The notes: generated by a model not told the origin, from the letters alone. DNA of 64,000 bases from Cobetia marina (GCF_001720485.1 NZ_CP017114.1:1922001-1986000), one strand, 5' to 3'; positions 9,144 through 17,855 are shown, counted from the stretch's first letter. A program made the numbers and translations.

Positions 9144-9676
9144 CGCTTCACCGGTCGCTTCTGCAGTTTGCGCTGCAGCGTGCGGCGGTGCATCCCTAGG
9201 GCGCGAGCCGTGGAAGAGATGTTGCCGTCGTGCTCGTTGAGCACCTTCTGGATGTGCTCCCAGGTCAGGCGATTGACCGAGGGCGGGTTGTCGGAGATCT
9301 CGGCTTCCGGATCACCTCCCTCGCGCTTGAAGGCGTGAAGTATCTCGTCGGCATCGGCGGGCTTGCACAGGTAGTTCACGGCACCCAGCTTGATGGCTTC
9401 CACTGCCGTGGCAATGCTGGAGTAGCCCGTCAGCACCACGATGCGTGCTTCCGGCAACAAGGCGATCAGCTCGGGCAACAGTTTGAGGCCGGAGCTCTGT
9501 TCGAGCTTCAGATCCAGCGTGATCAGCTCGGGGCGATGGCTGCGCGCGATACTCAGCGCCTGTGCTTCGTCCCGGGCAACCTCCACGGCATAGCCGCGGC
9601 GTGTCATGGCACGTGCCGTCACCTGGCAGAAGAATTCGTCATCGTCGATGATCAGCAGTCGGGTTTCTTCGCTCAT
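9140..9676 (-). CDS. regA: RegA/PrrA/ActR-type redox response regulator
   Basis: A 178-residue protein with a receiver domain (acidic pocket IIDDDEF, phospho-acceptor Asp55 in LDLKLEQ, Thr in VVLTGYSS, Lys in LCKPADADE) joined by a short linker to a small Fis-type helix-turn-helix. The recognition helix NISSTARALGMHRRTLQRKL is the near-invariant signature of RegA/PrrA/ActR regulators. These control genes of respiration, carbon and nitrogen metabolism in response to redox state. The start lies 31 bases after the stop of the regB-like kinase, so the pair forms one operon (kinase first). The stop overlaps that of the convergent enoyl-CoA hydratase gene by four bases. Confidence 0.92.
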   Translation of the reverse strand: MSEETRLLIIDDDEFFCQVTARAMTRRGYAVEVARDEAQALSIARSHRPELITLDLKLEQSSGLKLLPELIALLPEARIVVLTGYSSIATAVEAIKLGAVNYLCKPADADEILHAFKREGGDPEAEISDNPPSVNRLTWEHIQKVLNEHDGNISSTARALGMHRRTLQRKLQKRPVKR

Positions 9677-9707
9677 CAGGGGCTCACTTGGGCGGTCTTT
9701 GCCGCCA

Positions 9708-10979
9708 TCAGTTCAGATAAAGAGGGAGGCGCACTTCCGTCAAGGTGCCGCCGTCTTCGTGGTTGTACAGGCTGACGCCACCACCGAAACGATTGATGGT
9801 GGCGTGGGTCAGGAACAGGCCGATGCCCATCCCCTTGGATTTGGTGGAGATGAAGGTCTCACCGAGCTGGTCCGCGACCGCCATGGGAACGCCTGCACCA
9901 TGGTCACGAATGTCGATGGTGACCTCGTCATCCCGCCGTTCCAGGGTGATCTCGATGTCATCGGGGCAGGCATCCGCGGCATTGTTGAGCAGGTTCATCA
10001 GCGCCTGCTCAAGCGTGGTATCGACCAGGATCTGAGCCTTGCGGGCGGAGGCATCCACTTCGACGCTATGTTGCACATCCGGGCGTACCACCAGCCAGCG
10101 CTGCACGATTTCCTCCAGCCAGCGCGCGGCGTTGAGCGCCTGGGGCTGCTCCATGCGACGACGGTCGGCCGCGGCCACCATCGCTTGTAGGCGCTGCTTG
10201 CAGGTGTCGACCTGGCTGCGCAGCAGTGCGAGATCCTCCTCCAGCTGCGGGTCGTTCTTGTCCTTGGCATCCTCGCGCATCTCGCTCAACAGTACCGCCA
10301 TGGTCGAGAGCGGGGTGCCCAGTTCGTGCGCGGTGCCGGCGGCCTGGCTGGCGACTGCCAGCACCTGTTCGCTGCGCAGAGCCGCTTCTCGTGTGGTGGA
10401 CAACGCCTGGTCTCGCGTGCGCAGGGCATGAGCCATCTTGAAGATGAAATAGGTCACCAGCGATGCCGACAGGCCGAAATTCAGCCACATGCCGATGACG
10501 TGCAGACTGATGCGCCCGCCGAGTTCGTAGGTGGCCAGCTGCGGTACGGGTTCGTAGAACACCATCAGGAAGCTGTAGCAGCCCATGCCGACGGCCGCGA
10601 TGATCCAGGCATAGCGCCAGGGGAGGGTGGCGGCCGCCATGGTCACCGGTACCAGATAGTAGGGCACGAAGGGGTTGGTGGAGCCGCCGGTATTGAAGAA
10701 CAGCATCGTCAGACCGGCGATATCCACCAGCAGATGCAGCAGGTTCTCGGTGTCAGTGACCGGATGCGTCTGACCCAGACGCCACCAGCTGGCGACATTG
10801 ACCAGGCCCATCGCGATGATGATCGAGATGACGGGGAGGACATTGAGCTGAAAGCCGATGATCTCGATCCCGAAGATGATCAGGATCAGGAAGCCTGTCC
10901 AGGTGATGCCGCGCGCGATGGTCAGACGAATGAGATTGCGGTGCGGTGTGGACAGTGGCGGCGGTAGCGGCTGATTCAT
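9708..10979 (-). CDS. regB: RegB/PrrB/ActS-type redox sensor histidine kinase
   Basis: A 423-residue kinase with about six membrane helices in the first 180 residues. The quinone-binding heptapeptide of RegB (GGxxNPF) is present as GGSTNPF at 98-104, between helices. The phospho-acceptor box AGTAHELGTPLSTM places His at 218 and is the RegB form. Cys260 in RSQVDTCKQRL matches the conserved redox-active cysteine of this family. N and G boxes follow (LMNLLNNAADACPD, DHGAGVP, KGMGIGLFLTHATINRFGG). The established model is that oxidised quinone and cysteine oxidation inhibit the kinase, which otherwise phosphorylates RegA. The ATG at 10979 has AGGAG eight bases upstream; a longer in-frame reading adds no family sequence. 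Confidence 0.92.
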   Translation of the reverse strand: MNQPLPPPLSTPHRNLIRLTIARGITWTGFLILIIFGIEIIGFQLNVLPVISIIIAMGLVNVASWWRLGQTHPVTDTENLLHLLVDIAGLTMLFFNTGGSTNPFVPYYLVPVTMAAATLPWRYAWIIAAVGMGCYSFLMVFYEPVPQLATYELGGRISLHVIGMWLNFGLSASLVTYFIFKMAHALRTRDQALSTTREAALRSEQVLAVASQAAGTAHELGTPLSTMAVLLSEMREDAKDKNDPQLEEDLALLRSQVDTCKQRLQAMVAAADRRRMEQPQALNAARWLEEIVQRWLVVRPDVQHSVEVDASARKAQILVDTTLEQALMNLLNNAADACPDDIEITLERRDDEVTIDIRDHGAGVPMAVADQLGETFISTKSKGMGIGLFLTHATINRFGGGVSLYNHEDGGTLTEVRLPLYLN

Positions 10980-11092
10980 GACGACTCCTGCAAGGAATGC
11001 GGCCATGATAGTGAATAAGGCCGGTAAAGTGCAGTCCTGACGGCCAGTTAGCGTCAGTGGCCCGACGGCTTGTGTCCGCTGACAGTCTCCTC

Positions 11093-12661
11093 TCAGCCCC
11101 GTTCGAAGGAACCACTCAGCCATGGCTTCACACGTGTCGGTGTGACGTCGCTGAGATGGGGCTGCCAGGCATCGACAAGGTGCAAGGGCTGGCGCGGGTA
11201 GCCGGACTGCGTCGTCCCGTTGATGCCTCCCGACGCCCCGGGCGTCACGCGAAATGACCAGGCAATCCAGGGAGCATGGCGTTGCATGCCGGCCGGCAGC
11301 GTTTCCAGTTCGGGTATCCAGCGGGTGACGTGATGGCCGAGCGGGTCGTGCTGGCGAGCCTGCTTCATCATGTTGAAATGACGGTCCGCACGTGGATCGC
11401 GTCCCACGCCTGCCAGGTAGCGCCAGTTGCCCCAGTTGGACGCGACATCATGATCCAGCAGCTGATGTTCGAACCAGGCGGCACCCAGCCGCCAGTCCAC
11501 GCCAAGATCCTTGATCAGATAGCTCGCCACGTTCTGGCGCATGCGGTTGCTCAGCCAGCCGGTGGCGGCCAGCTCGCGCATGCCGGCATCCACCCAGGGC
11601 ACGCCGGTCATTCCGGCCTGCCAGCGTGCAAGCGCATCCGGTATCGCAGCGCACGCCTCGTGCCGCAGCGAGTCTGTACCGGGCCTGCCTGCCAGAAAGA
11701 CCTGTCTCCCCAGCTGGCGGGTATCCCAATGAAAGTACTCCCGCCACAAGAGCTCGACGCGAATCCAGTCGCTGTCCTTGAACGCTGCCTGTGGGGTCTC
11801 GCAGAGCTCAGGCAGTGTCTTCTGGAAAGTGTGCAACCTGTCGAGTATGCGTCGTGGTGAGAGGCACCCCAGCGCCAGCCAGGCAGAGAAACGGGTCGAG
11901 AAATCTGCCCCGCTGAGGCGATTGCGGGTGGTCTTGTACTGACCGGCATGTTCAGGACTCAGATAATGCTCGAGTCTCTGCAGCGCTGCGGGCTCACCCC
12001 CAAGGAAGGCATGCTCTCCCCGCGGGTCGCTCTGCCAGTCCCTGGCTGCATGGAGTCGTCTGGCGCTGCCCTGCATGCCACGCGGCGCCTGTGCCGGCCA
12101 GCTCGGCAGTGCGCAAGGCGCCTCCATCGGAGCGGGCATGGCCTGGATATCCGGATAGGCCTTTTCCAGCTTGCGACGAAAGGCGCTGAAGGTTTCAGGG
12201 AGCTCATTGAGCGTGAAGGGCAAGTCGTCCTCGTCCAGGAGCAAGCCGCTATTGACCTGCCGCAGGCGACAGCTGGCGGCCACTGCCTGCTGCTGGCGTC
12301 GCTCCACCAGACCTGTGGCGCGTCGCGCGATGACGCCTCGGCACGCATGCTGCCTGGCGAGTTCGGGTATCAGATGCGCAGCGTCACCCTGGAGGATCAG
12401 CAGATCACTGCCCAGGGTCTGAAGCCCTGCCTGCAGGGATTCGAGGCTCTCCAGCAGGAAGCGCTGACGTGCAACGCTGAGTGGCTGCAGCCTGGCAGCA
12501 TCAGGGCTGACACTGCCAATGGGCTGGAAGGTCGTCTCCGGCAGGATGTATACCACCAGCAGATGCGCCGGGTGTTCCTCGAGCGCGGCCTGCCACAGGG
12601 AGTTGTCATCGAGACGCAGGTCATCGTCCAGCCAGACAAGCCAGGTATCAGTGCTGGTCAT
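11093..12661 (-). CDS. Cryptochrome DASH / FAD-binding photolyase family
   Basis: A 522-residue protein with the N-terminal alpha/beta domain (WLVWLDDDLRLDDNSLWQAAL) and the C-terminal FAD domain. The DASH wording is clear: TRFSAWLALGCLSPRRI, VELLWREYFHWDTRQLG, WVDAGMRELAATGWLSNRMRQNVASYL and HDVASNWGNWRYLAGVGRDPR. Cry-DASH proteins bind FAD and usually a folate antenna, and repair cyclobutane dimers mainly in single-stranded DNA; some have signalling roles. Length is typical. The start at 12661 follows GGGAGAC six bases upstream. The start lies inside the 3' end of the DUF2256 gene, so both are translated from one message. The redox kinase gene follows 113 bases downstream on the same strand. 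Confidence 0.93.
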   Translation of the reverse strand: MTSTDTWLVWLDDDLRLDDNSLWQAALEEHPAHLLVVYILPETTFQPIGSVSPDAARLQPLSVARQRFLLESLESLQAGLQTLGSDLLILQGDAAHLIPELARQHACRGVIARRATGLVERRQQQAVAASCRLRQVNSGLLLDEDDLPFTLNELPETFSAFRRKLEKAYPDIQAMPAPMEAPCALPSWPAQAPRGMQGSARRLHAARDWQSDPRGEHAFLGGEPAALQRLEHYLSPEHAGQYKTTRNRLSGADFSTRFSAWLALGCLSPRRILDRLHTFQKTLPELCETPQAAFKDSDWIRVELLWREYFHWDTRQLGRQVFLAGRPGTDSLRHEACAAIPDALARWQAGMTGVPWVDAGMRELAATGWLSNRMRQNVASYLIKDLGVDWRLGAAWFEHQLLDHDVASNWGNWRYLAGVGRDPRADRHFNMMKQARQHDPLGHHVTRWIPELETLPAGMQRHAPWIAWSFRVTPGASGGINGTTQSGYPRQPLHLVDAWQPHLSDVTPTRVKPWLSGSFERG

Positions 12662-12815
12662 GGTGTGTCTCCCGGGCTGCCTGACGCGCATTGCGTCGAC
12701 AGCGTTGACTGCAGTGACGTACGTCTTCCCAGCAGTCCTGCCACTTCTTGCGCCATGTGAAGGGGCGCTGACAGGTCTGACACAACTTGCTTGGCAGGTG
12801 CGGTTTGCGATGCAT
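12648..12815 (-). CDS. DUF2256 small zinc-finger-like protein
   Basis: A 55-residue open frame read directly on the minus strand, from an ATG at 12815 (GGAG ten bases upstream) to a TGA at 12648-12650. The sequence carries LPSKLCQTCQRPFTWRKKW near the start followed by W-E-D-V-R-H-C-S-Q-R-C-R-R. This is the DUF2256 pattern: two CxxC/CxxxC pairs around a Trp-rich basic core, probably binding one zinc. It overlaps the start of the Cry-DASH gene by 14 bases in another frame, an arrangement that implies coupling. DUF2256 genes are often seen beside photolyase/cryptochrome genes, which suggests a DNA-repair or RNA-binding helper, but no function is established as far as I know. Confidence 0.82.
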   Translation of the reverse strand: MHRKPHLPSKLCQTCQRPFTWRKKWQDCWEDVRHCSQRCRRNARQAARETHHDQH

Positions 12816-12932
12816 GCGGGGACGACTCCATAAAACCAGTACGTTATTTATACCATACTTGTACGAAGTGCGAGTGTCCTGTCGAGAATCTCATGGGGCA
12901 CAAGGTGGCGCACCTGCTGCCTCCCGCGAGTC

Positions 12933-13451
12933 TCAGTCGTTGCCTGGCAGCTGATCCAATTGACGCTCCAGGGTCTGCATGGTGAGCAGCAGATCCCGGT
13001 ATTGGCGTGCATTGACGGCGCTCAGCAACTCATCCTCGAAGCGCTGGGCCTCGGGGATCAGTTCGGCGAGCATGGCCTCACCCTCGGCGGTGAGGGCGAG
13101 CAACTGCGCACGCTGATCCTGCTCGCTCGGCCGGCGCAGGATCAGTTCACGGGCTTCCAGTGACTTGACGGCCCGAGAGACGCGCACCTTGTCCATATGA
13201 GTCCGTTGACTGATTTCCCGGGCCGTCAATGGCGAGCCACGGCTCAGCCAGGCCAGCAGACGCCACTCGGCGACATTGATGGCGAAGCGCTCACCATAAC
13301 GGACGAACAGCGCCTCACTGGTTCGCTCTGCCAGACGGTTGAGGCGATAGGGCAGGAACTGGTCAAGATCCAGCTCGCAGCGGGGTGTGTCCTGTGGGGG
13401 TTCCCCGTCAAGGGCATCGCGAGCTTCGGGAGTGTCATCAGTGCGTTGCAT
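12933..13451 (-). CDS. MarR-family regulator, probable repressor of homogentisate catabolism
   Basis: A 172-residue MarR protein: an N-terminal acidic leader, then FLPYRLNRLAERTSEALFVRYGERF, the winged helix (LTAREISQRTHMDKVRVSRAVKSLEARELI) and the wing R-R-P-S-E-Q-D-Q-R-A. It is divergent from hmgA across a 247-bp gap that contains two matching 16-bp dyads. In other bacteria hmg genes may be governed by IclR- or MarR-type repressors that respond to homogentisate; the placement supports the same job here, including autoregulation. Start ATG at 13451 has AGG ten bases upstream. Target assignment is inferred from position only. Confidence 0.87.
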   Translation of the reverse strand: MQRTDDTPEARDALDGEPPQDTPRCELDLDQFLPYRLNRLAERTSEALFVRYGERFAINVAEWRLLAWLSRGSPLTAREISQRTHMDKVRVSRAVKSLEARELILRRPSEQDQRAQLLALTAEGEAMLAELIPEAQRFEDELLSAVNARQYRDLLLTMQTLERQLDQLPGND

Positions 13452-13497
13452 CGAAAGTTACCTGACTCGGTGAGAGGGTTGGCATACTGAGTCGCAT

Positions 13498-13509
13498 TGA
13501 AACGTTTCA
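13498..13509. promoter_or_regulatory. 12-bp palindrome TGAAACGTTTCA between marR and hmgA
   Basis: A perfect palindrome centred on ACGT, 47 bases upstream of the marR start. Its shape is that of a LacI/GalR-family operator, and its core GAAACGTTTC is identical to the core of the dyad at 61873-61888 beside the lacI gene in this window. Binding is not shown. Confidence 0.4.
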
Positions 13510-13518
13510 GGTGAATCA

Positions 13519-13534
13519 GGTTACCGATGTTACC
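13519..13534. promoter_or_regulatory. Putative MarR operator, copy 1
   Basis: GGTTACCGATGTTACC, a dyad with half-sites GGTTAC and GTTACC around a 4-base spacer. It agrees at 13 of 16 positions with the dyad at 13603-13618 and lies closer to marR, so it may serve autoregulation. Confidence 0.5.
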
Positions 13535-13602
13535 ACCTTCGAGAGCGAGCAAGACAAAAGTCTAGCAATTCGGCGATTGTCAGGGTGTGGGTCTGTCTAT
13601 AT

Positions 13603-13618
13603 GGTTTCAGATGTAACC
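13603..13618. promoter_or_regulatory. Putative MarR operator, copy 2, near the hmgA promoter
   Basis: GGTTTCAGATGTAACC, the second copy of the dyad, exactly 84 bp downstream of the first (about eight helical turns). A weak TTGTCA at 13577 and TATATG at 13598 could form the hmgA promoter, in which case the dyad overlaps or directly follows the -10 and a bound MarR protein would block transcription. Confidence 0.5.
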
Positions 13619-13698
13619 AGTTAGGGCGTTGGCGGTATGTCGTGCCGTGGATGCCCCAGATCTTCAGGAGCCGCGAGCCCACAAGGAGATGAATCGTC

Positions 13699-15012
13699 AT
13701 GCGCGAGCGCAACGCTGAGTGCCATTATCACGCCGGTTTTCGTAATCATGTCTCCACCGAGGCGTTGCCTGGCGCCTTGCCGCAGGGCCAGAACTCTCCC
13801 CAGCGTTGCCCCTATGGCCTGTATGCGGAGCAGTTGAGCGGCTCGGCCTTCACGGCACCGCGCAGTCACAATCTGCGCAGCTGGCTTTACCGCATTCGGC
13901 CCTCGGTCGTGCAGGGCGCCTACCAGCCCATGGAGATGCCGCAGGTCGCCACTGCACCGTTGGCCGAGAGAATGCCGGATCCCAATCCGATGCGCTGGGA
14001 CCCCATCACATGCTCGACAGGGGACTTTCTGGACGGCCTGATCACGCTGGCGGTCAATGGGGACGCCCAGGCGCAGCAGGGCTGTGCCACGCACCTCTAT
14101 GCCTTCTCTCGCGGCATGCAGCAGCGCTTTTTCTACAATGCCGACGGCGAATTGCTGATCGTGCCGCAACAGGGTGCCATCGAGGTGCGCAGCGAGCTGG
14201 GCCTGCTGGAAGTCGCCAGCGGCGAGATCGTGGTGATTCCGCGTGGTATCAAGTTCCAGCTCAATCCGCTGGCGGGGCACGCGGAGGGCTGTCGAGGCTA
14301 TGTGGCCGAGAACTATGGCGCGCCTCTCGAGTTGCCCTCTCTGGGGCCCATCGGCAGCAATGGGCTGGCCAACCCGCGTGATTTCCTCGCACCTTCGGCG
14401 CGTTTCGAGGACGAAGCCGGTGATTTCACGCTGGTGGCCAAGTTCGGCGGGCGTTTCTGGTGCGCGAGTCTGGATCACTCACCACTGGATGTCGTGGCCT
14501 GGCATGGCAACTACGCGCCCTACAAATATGATCTGGCGACCTTCAATACCCTCAACACGGTCAGCTTCGATCATCCGGACCCCTCGATCTTCACCGTGCT
14601 GACATCACCCTCGGACACTGCCGGGGTCGCCAATCTCGACTTCGTGATCTTCCCGCCGCGCTGGATGGTCGCCGAGAACACCTTCCGCCCCCCATATTTC
14701 CATCGCAATCTGATGAGCGAGCTGATGGGACTGATCCATGGTGAATATGACGCCAAGCGCGAAGGCTTCCTTCCGGGAGGCGCGAGTCTGCATAACGCCA
14801 TGACCCCGCATGGCCCTGACGCTGCCACCTTCGAGGCCGCCACTCAGGCGGAACTCGCCCCCCGCTATCAGGGCAATACGCTCGCCTTCATGTTCGAGAG
14901 TCGCTATCTGTTCCAGCCCACCCCACAGGCCCTGTCGTCGAGCGCTCGTCAGCGCGACTACGGCTCGGTCTGGCAGGGGTTGGCGTCTCATTTCACTCCC
15001 CGAAAGCGCTGA
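13699..15012 (+). CDS. hmgA: Homogentisate 1,2-dioxygenase
   Basis: A 437-residue enzyme that opens the ring of homogentisate to maleylacetoacetate in tyrosine and phenylalanine breakdown, using non-haem iron. Family wording is strong throughout: [48 protein letters not shown], and the iron-binding region [23 protein letters not shown] with its His and Glu, followed by [11 protein letters not shown]. Length matches the family. The ATG at 13699 follows AAGGAG eight bases upstream. It heads a three-gene run with a fumarylacetoacetase and a maleylacetoacetate isomerase, giving the complete lower pathway to fumarate and acetoacetate. The divergent MarR gene is the likely regulator. Confidence 0.96.
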   Translation: MRERNAECHYHAGFRNHVSTEALPGALPQGQNSPQRCPYGLYAEQLSGSAFTAPRSHNLRSWLYRIRPSVVQGAYQPMEMPQVATAPLAERMPDPNPMRWDPITCSTGDFLDGLITLAVNGDAQAQQGCATHLYAFSRGMQQRFFYNADGELLIVPQQGAIEVRSELGLLEVASGEIVVIPRGIKFQLNPLAGHAEGCRGYVAENYGAPLELPSLGPIGSNGLANPRDFLAPSARFEDEAGDFTLVAKFGGRFWCASLDHSPLDVVAWHGNYAPYKYDLATFNTLNTVSFDHPDPSIFTVLTSPSDTAGVANLDFVIFPPRWMVAENTFRPPYFHRNLMSELMGLIHGEYDAKREGFLPGGASLHNAMTPHGPDAATFEAATQAELAPRYQGNTLAFMFESRYLFQPTPQALSSSARQRDYGSVWQGLASHFTPRKR

Positions 15013-15087
15013 GATTGGCATGTGCCTGTCATCCCGCTCTGGTCTACCCACGTTCTTTCATCCCTCAAGCTTCTCAAGGAGGCAGTC

Positions 15088-16107
15088 ATGAAATTCGCCA
15101 CTCACCAGGATGGTTCCCGCGATGGAACACTGCTGCTGGTCTCCCATGATCTGACCCGCGCCGTGAAGGTCGCGGATGTCGCCACCACCTTGCAGGCGCT
15201 GCTGGAGGAATGGGCCTCGCTGGCGCCAGCGCTCGAGAAGCGTTACGCAGCGCTCAATGATGGCACCTTGGCTGATGCGTTCGATCTGGACATGAAGACT
15301 CTGCATTCGCCGCTGCCACGCGCTTATCAATGGGCAGACGGCTCGGCGTATCTGAATCATGTCCAGCTGGTGCGTCAGGCACGCGGCGCCGAGATGCCCG
15401 AGACCTTCTGGCACGACCCGCTGATGTATCAGGGCGGCAGCGACAGCTTCCTGGCCCCCAACGCCGATATCGTGTGTGTCAGTGAGGAGCATGGCATCGA
15501 TTTCGAAGGCGAGATCGCCGTCATTACCGACGATGTGCCGATGCAGGTCAGTCCGGAGCAGGCCGAGAGCCACATCCGCCTTGTGATGCTGGTCAATGAC
15601 GTCAGTCTGCGTGGGTTGATCCCCGGTGAGCTGGCCAAGGGCTTCGGCTTCTTTCAGGCCAAGCCGTCGTCTAGCTTCTCGCCCATCGCCGTGACGCCGG
15701 ATGAGCTGGGGGATGCCTGGCAGCAGGGGCGCGTGCATCTGCCGCTGAGCGTGCATCTCAATGGTGAGACGTTCGGTGAGCCAGAGTCCGGGCCAGACAT
15801 GATCTTCAGTTTCCCGCAGCTGGTGGCACATGCCGCCAAGACTCGCCCCCTGGGGGCCGGTGCGATCATCGGTTCCGGCACCGTATCCAATCCCGGCAAG
15901 GATGGCGGGCCCGGCAAGCCGATCAGCGAAGGGGGCGTGGGCTACAGCTGTCTGGCGGAGGTGCGCATGGTCGAGAAGATCCTGTTCGATGAGATTCGCA
16001 CGCCCTTCATGCGTTTCGGTGATCGTATCCGCATCGAGATGTTCGATCGCGATGGCCAGAGCATCTTCGGCGCCATTGATCAGCAGGTGACGCCGTTGGA
16101 CGCCTGA
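15088..16107 (+). CDS. Fumarylacetoacetate hydrolase family protein (fumarylacetoacetase)
   Basis: A 339-residue FAH-fold hydrolase predicted to split fumarylacetoacetate into fumarate and acetoacetate. Metal-binding acidic residues lie in GIDFEGEIAVITDDVP near residue 141 and VNDVSLRGL near residue 170; KPSSSFSPIAVTPDEL and GSGTVSNPG are further family blocks. It is the shorter bacterial type rather than the 420-residue animal-like one. The ATG at 15088 is preceded by AAGGAGG, a strong ribosome site. Position between hmgA and the isomerase gene settles the role better than sequence alone, because FAH-fold proteins also act on other acylpyruvates. Confidence 0.9.
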   Translation: MKFATHQDGSRDGTLLLVSHDLTRAVKVADVATTLQALLEEWASLAPALEKRYAALNDGTLADAFDLDMKTLHSPLPRAYQWADGSAYLNHVQLVRQARGAEMPETFWHDPLMYQGGSDSFLAPNADIVCVSEEHGIDFEGEIAVITDDVPMQVSPEQAESHIRLVMLVNDVSLRGLIPGELAKGFGFFQAKPSSSFSPIAVTPDELGDAWQQGRVHLPLSVHLNGETFGEPESGPDMIFSFPQLVAHAAKTRPLGAGAIIGSGTVSNPGKDGGPGKPISEGGVGYSCLAEVRMVEKILFDEIRTPFMRFGDRIRIEMFDRDGQSIFGAIDQQVTPLDA

Positions 16108-16243
16108 AGGCGGCCTCATCAGGTAGAACTTCTCAGAGACACGTCTCGGGAAGACGTCGTGTGCCGGTAAGCCTTAAGCCAACTGGGTGCGAGGCAGTGC
16201 GAAGGAGCGGCCGGCTTCCAACCGCGTCACAGGGGAGTGCAGC

Positions 16244-16903
16244 ATGAGTTCAATGAGCCTGTATGGCTATTACCGTTCATCTACCAGCTATCGAGTAAGA
16301 ATCGCGCTGGCGCTCAAGGGGATTGAGGTCGCTCAGGTGCCGGTCAACCTGCTCAAGGGCGAACAGCGCAGCGAGGAGTATCTGGCCATCAATCCCCAGG
16401 GTCTGGTACCGACCCTGATGGTGGGAGATACGGAAACATCTGCGGCCCTGACCCAGTCGCTCGCGATCATGGAATATCTGGAGGAGCGCTGGCCCACCCC
16501 GGCGCTGCTGCCCTCAACGCCGGAGGCGCGTGCGAAGGTGCGCTCACTGTGCCAGTTCATGGCCTGCGAGATGCATCCGCTCAACAATCCGCGCGTGCTC
16601 AATTATCTGACAGATTGCCTTGAGGTCACCCAGGCGCAGCGCCTTGAGTGGTATCGACACTGGGTTGCCGAGGGTTTCACACGCCTGGAAGTGTTGCTGG
16701 CGGAAAGTGCAGGGCGCTTCTGCCATGGCGATAGCCCGGGCATGGCAGATGCCTGCCTGATGCCCCAGCTCTACAATGCGCGCCGCTTCGAGTGTGAACT
16801 CGAGGATTACCCGAGGATTCTGGCCATCGAGGCGGCCTGCCAGTCACTGGACGCTTTCCAGCAGGCGCATCCTGAGCGTCAACCAGATTGTCCGGCCCCC
16901 TGA
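16244..16903 (+). CDS. maiA: Maleylacetoacetate isomerase (zeta-class GST)
   Basis: A 219-residue glutathione-dependent isomerase converting maleylacetoacetate to fumarylacetoacetate. The zeta-class signature SSTSYRVRIALALKG is at residues 11-25, with LAINPQGLVPTL and the glutathione-contacting QSLAIMEYLEERWP following. The C-terminal helical domain contains FCHGDSPGMADACLMPQLYNARRF. The start at 16244 is set by GGGGAG about seven bases upstream. It is the last gene of the hmg run and is followed by a strong terminator. A 136-bp gap separates it from the hydrolase gene, so a secondary promoter is possible. Confidence 0.93.
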   Translation: MSSMSLYGYYRSSTSYRVRIALALKGIEVAQVPVNLLKGEQRSEEYLAINPQGLVPTLMVGDTETSAALTQSLAIMEYLEERWPTPALLPSTPEARAKVRSLCQFMACEMHPLNNPRVLNYLTDCLEVTQAQRLEWYRHWVAEGFTRLEVLLAESAGRFCHGDSPGMADACLMPQLYNARRFECELEDYPRILAIEAACQSLDAFQQAHPERQPDCPAP

Positions 16904-16926
16904 TCCTGGCGATATCCAGACACTAA

Positions 16927-16954
16927 AGCGCCCCGTCGAGCTCGACGGGGCGCT
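16927..16954. terminator. Strong hairpin terminator after maiA
   Basis: A 28-bp perfect palindrome (14-bp arms AGCGCCCCGTCGAG and its complement) followed by GTCGTTT. It lies between the convergent ends of maiA and the CDF gene and may serve both directions. Confidence 0.85.
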
Positions 16955-17042
16955 GTCGTTTCAGGCGGACTGCACGCGGATGATGGCATTCGACGGCATG
17001 TCAGTGGCTGGGCAGAGCGGCGGGAATGCCACCTGAGTCGTG

Positions 17043-17825
17043 TCAGATAGAGGTGTTTCCACCACCGCCCTTGCCGGAACAGCAGCCGCTGGCGGGGGAC
17101 TGTTCGACCACGGTGGCAGCCGTGGGCGGTGCACAACAGCTGCGGGTGGCGCAGGACGATGCCTGATCGCTGGCTGCCTGCTCATCTGATGCCTGCGCGT
17201 CTGTGGCCTGTTTCGCCTCGCGCAGCTCAACTCGCGCATCGCGAATCACCTGCCAGGCGGATTGCAGGAAGAGTGCGGCGATCGCAGCGCCCAGCAGCAC
17301 GTCCGGCCAGCGGGAGCCCGTCCAGCCCACCAGTATCGCAGCGCCGAACACTGAGACATTGGCGATGATGTCATTGCGTGAACACAGCCAGGTGGAGCGC
17401 ATGTTGAGATCATCCGACTTGAAGCGCCACAGCAGGCCGAAGCAGATGAGATTCACGGCCAGCGCCAGCAGGGCGAAGGCGCCCATCCCGTGGGCGGCCG
17501 GTGCCACTCCATTGAGGGCTTGATAGCCTGCTTCGCCAAGGACGATCAGGCCCAGCACCAGCATCACGATGCCCTTGATCAGCGCGCTCATTGCGCGTTC
17601 ACGCACACTGCGGTGCAGGACGTAGAGGGTCAGGGCGTAAACGCTGGCATCGCCGAACATGTCGAGGGAATCCCCCAGCAGCGCGGTGGAACCCAGCCAC
17701 CAGGCCGCGGTGAATTCAACGAAGAACATGCTGGCATTCAGTGCCAGCAGAATCTTCAACACCTTGCCCTGAGAGGCTCTGAGCTCTGCCAGTTCGCCGG
17801 ATTTGCTTTCGCAACAGCTTTTCAT
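17043..17825 (-). CDS. CDF-type cation efflux protein with Cys-rich tail
   Basis: A 260-residue inner-membrane protein with about six helices. The metal-site region of helix 2 is GDSLDMFGDASVYAL (residues 51-65) and of helix 5 CSRNDIIANVSVF, a variant of the usual HxxxD/DxxxD sites. It lacks the cytoplasmic ferredoxin-like domain of standard CDF proteins and instead ends in a tail with Cys pairs (SCATRSCCAPP, SGCCSGKGGGG); the N-terminus also starts MKSCCES. These cysteines could collect Zn, Cd or Pb. It is divergent from a MerR regulator and its promoter region carries the regulator's typical site, so metal-induced efflux is the likely role. Substrate metal is not readable from sequence. Confidence 0.82.
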   Translation of the reverse strand: MKSCCESKSGELAELRASQGKVLKILLALNASMFFVEFTAAWWLGSTALLGDSLDMFGDASVYALTLYVLHRSVRERAMSALIKGIVMLVLGLIVLGEAGYQALNGVAPAAHGMGAFALLALAVNLICFGLLWRFKSDDLNMRSTWLCSRNDIIANVSVFGAAILVGWTGSRWPDVLLGAAIAALFLQSAWQVIRDARVELREAKQATDAQASDEQAASDQASSCATRSCCAPPTAATVVEQSPASGCCSGKGGGGNTSI

Positions 17826-17855
17826 GGGGTCTTGGCCTCCTGTCGTGTTGCTGAC

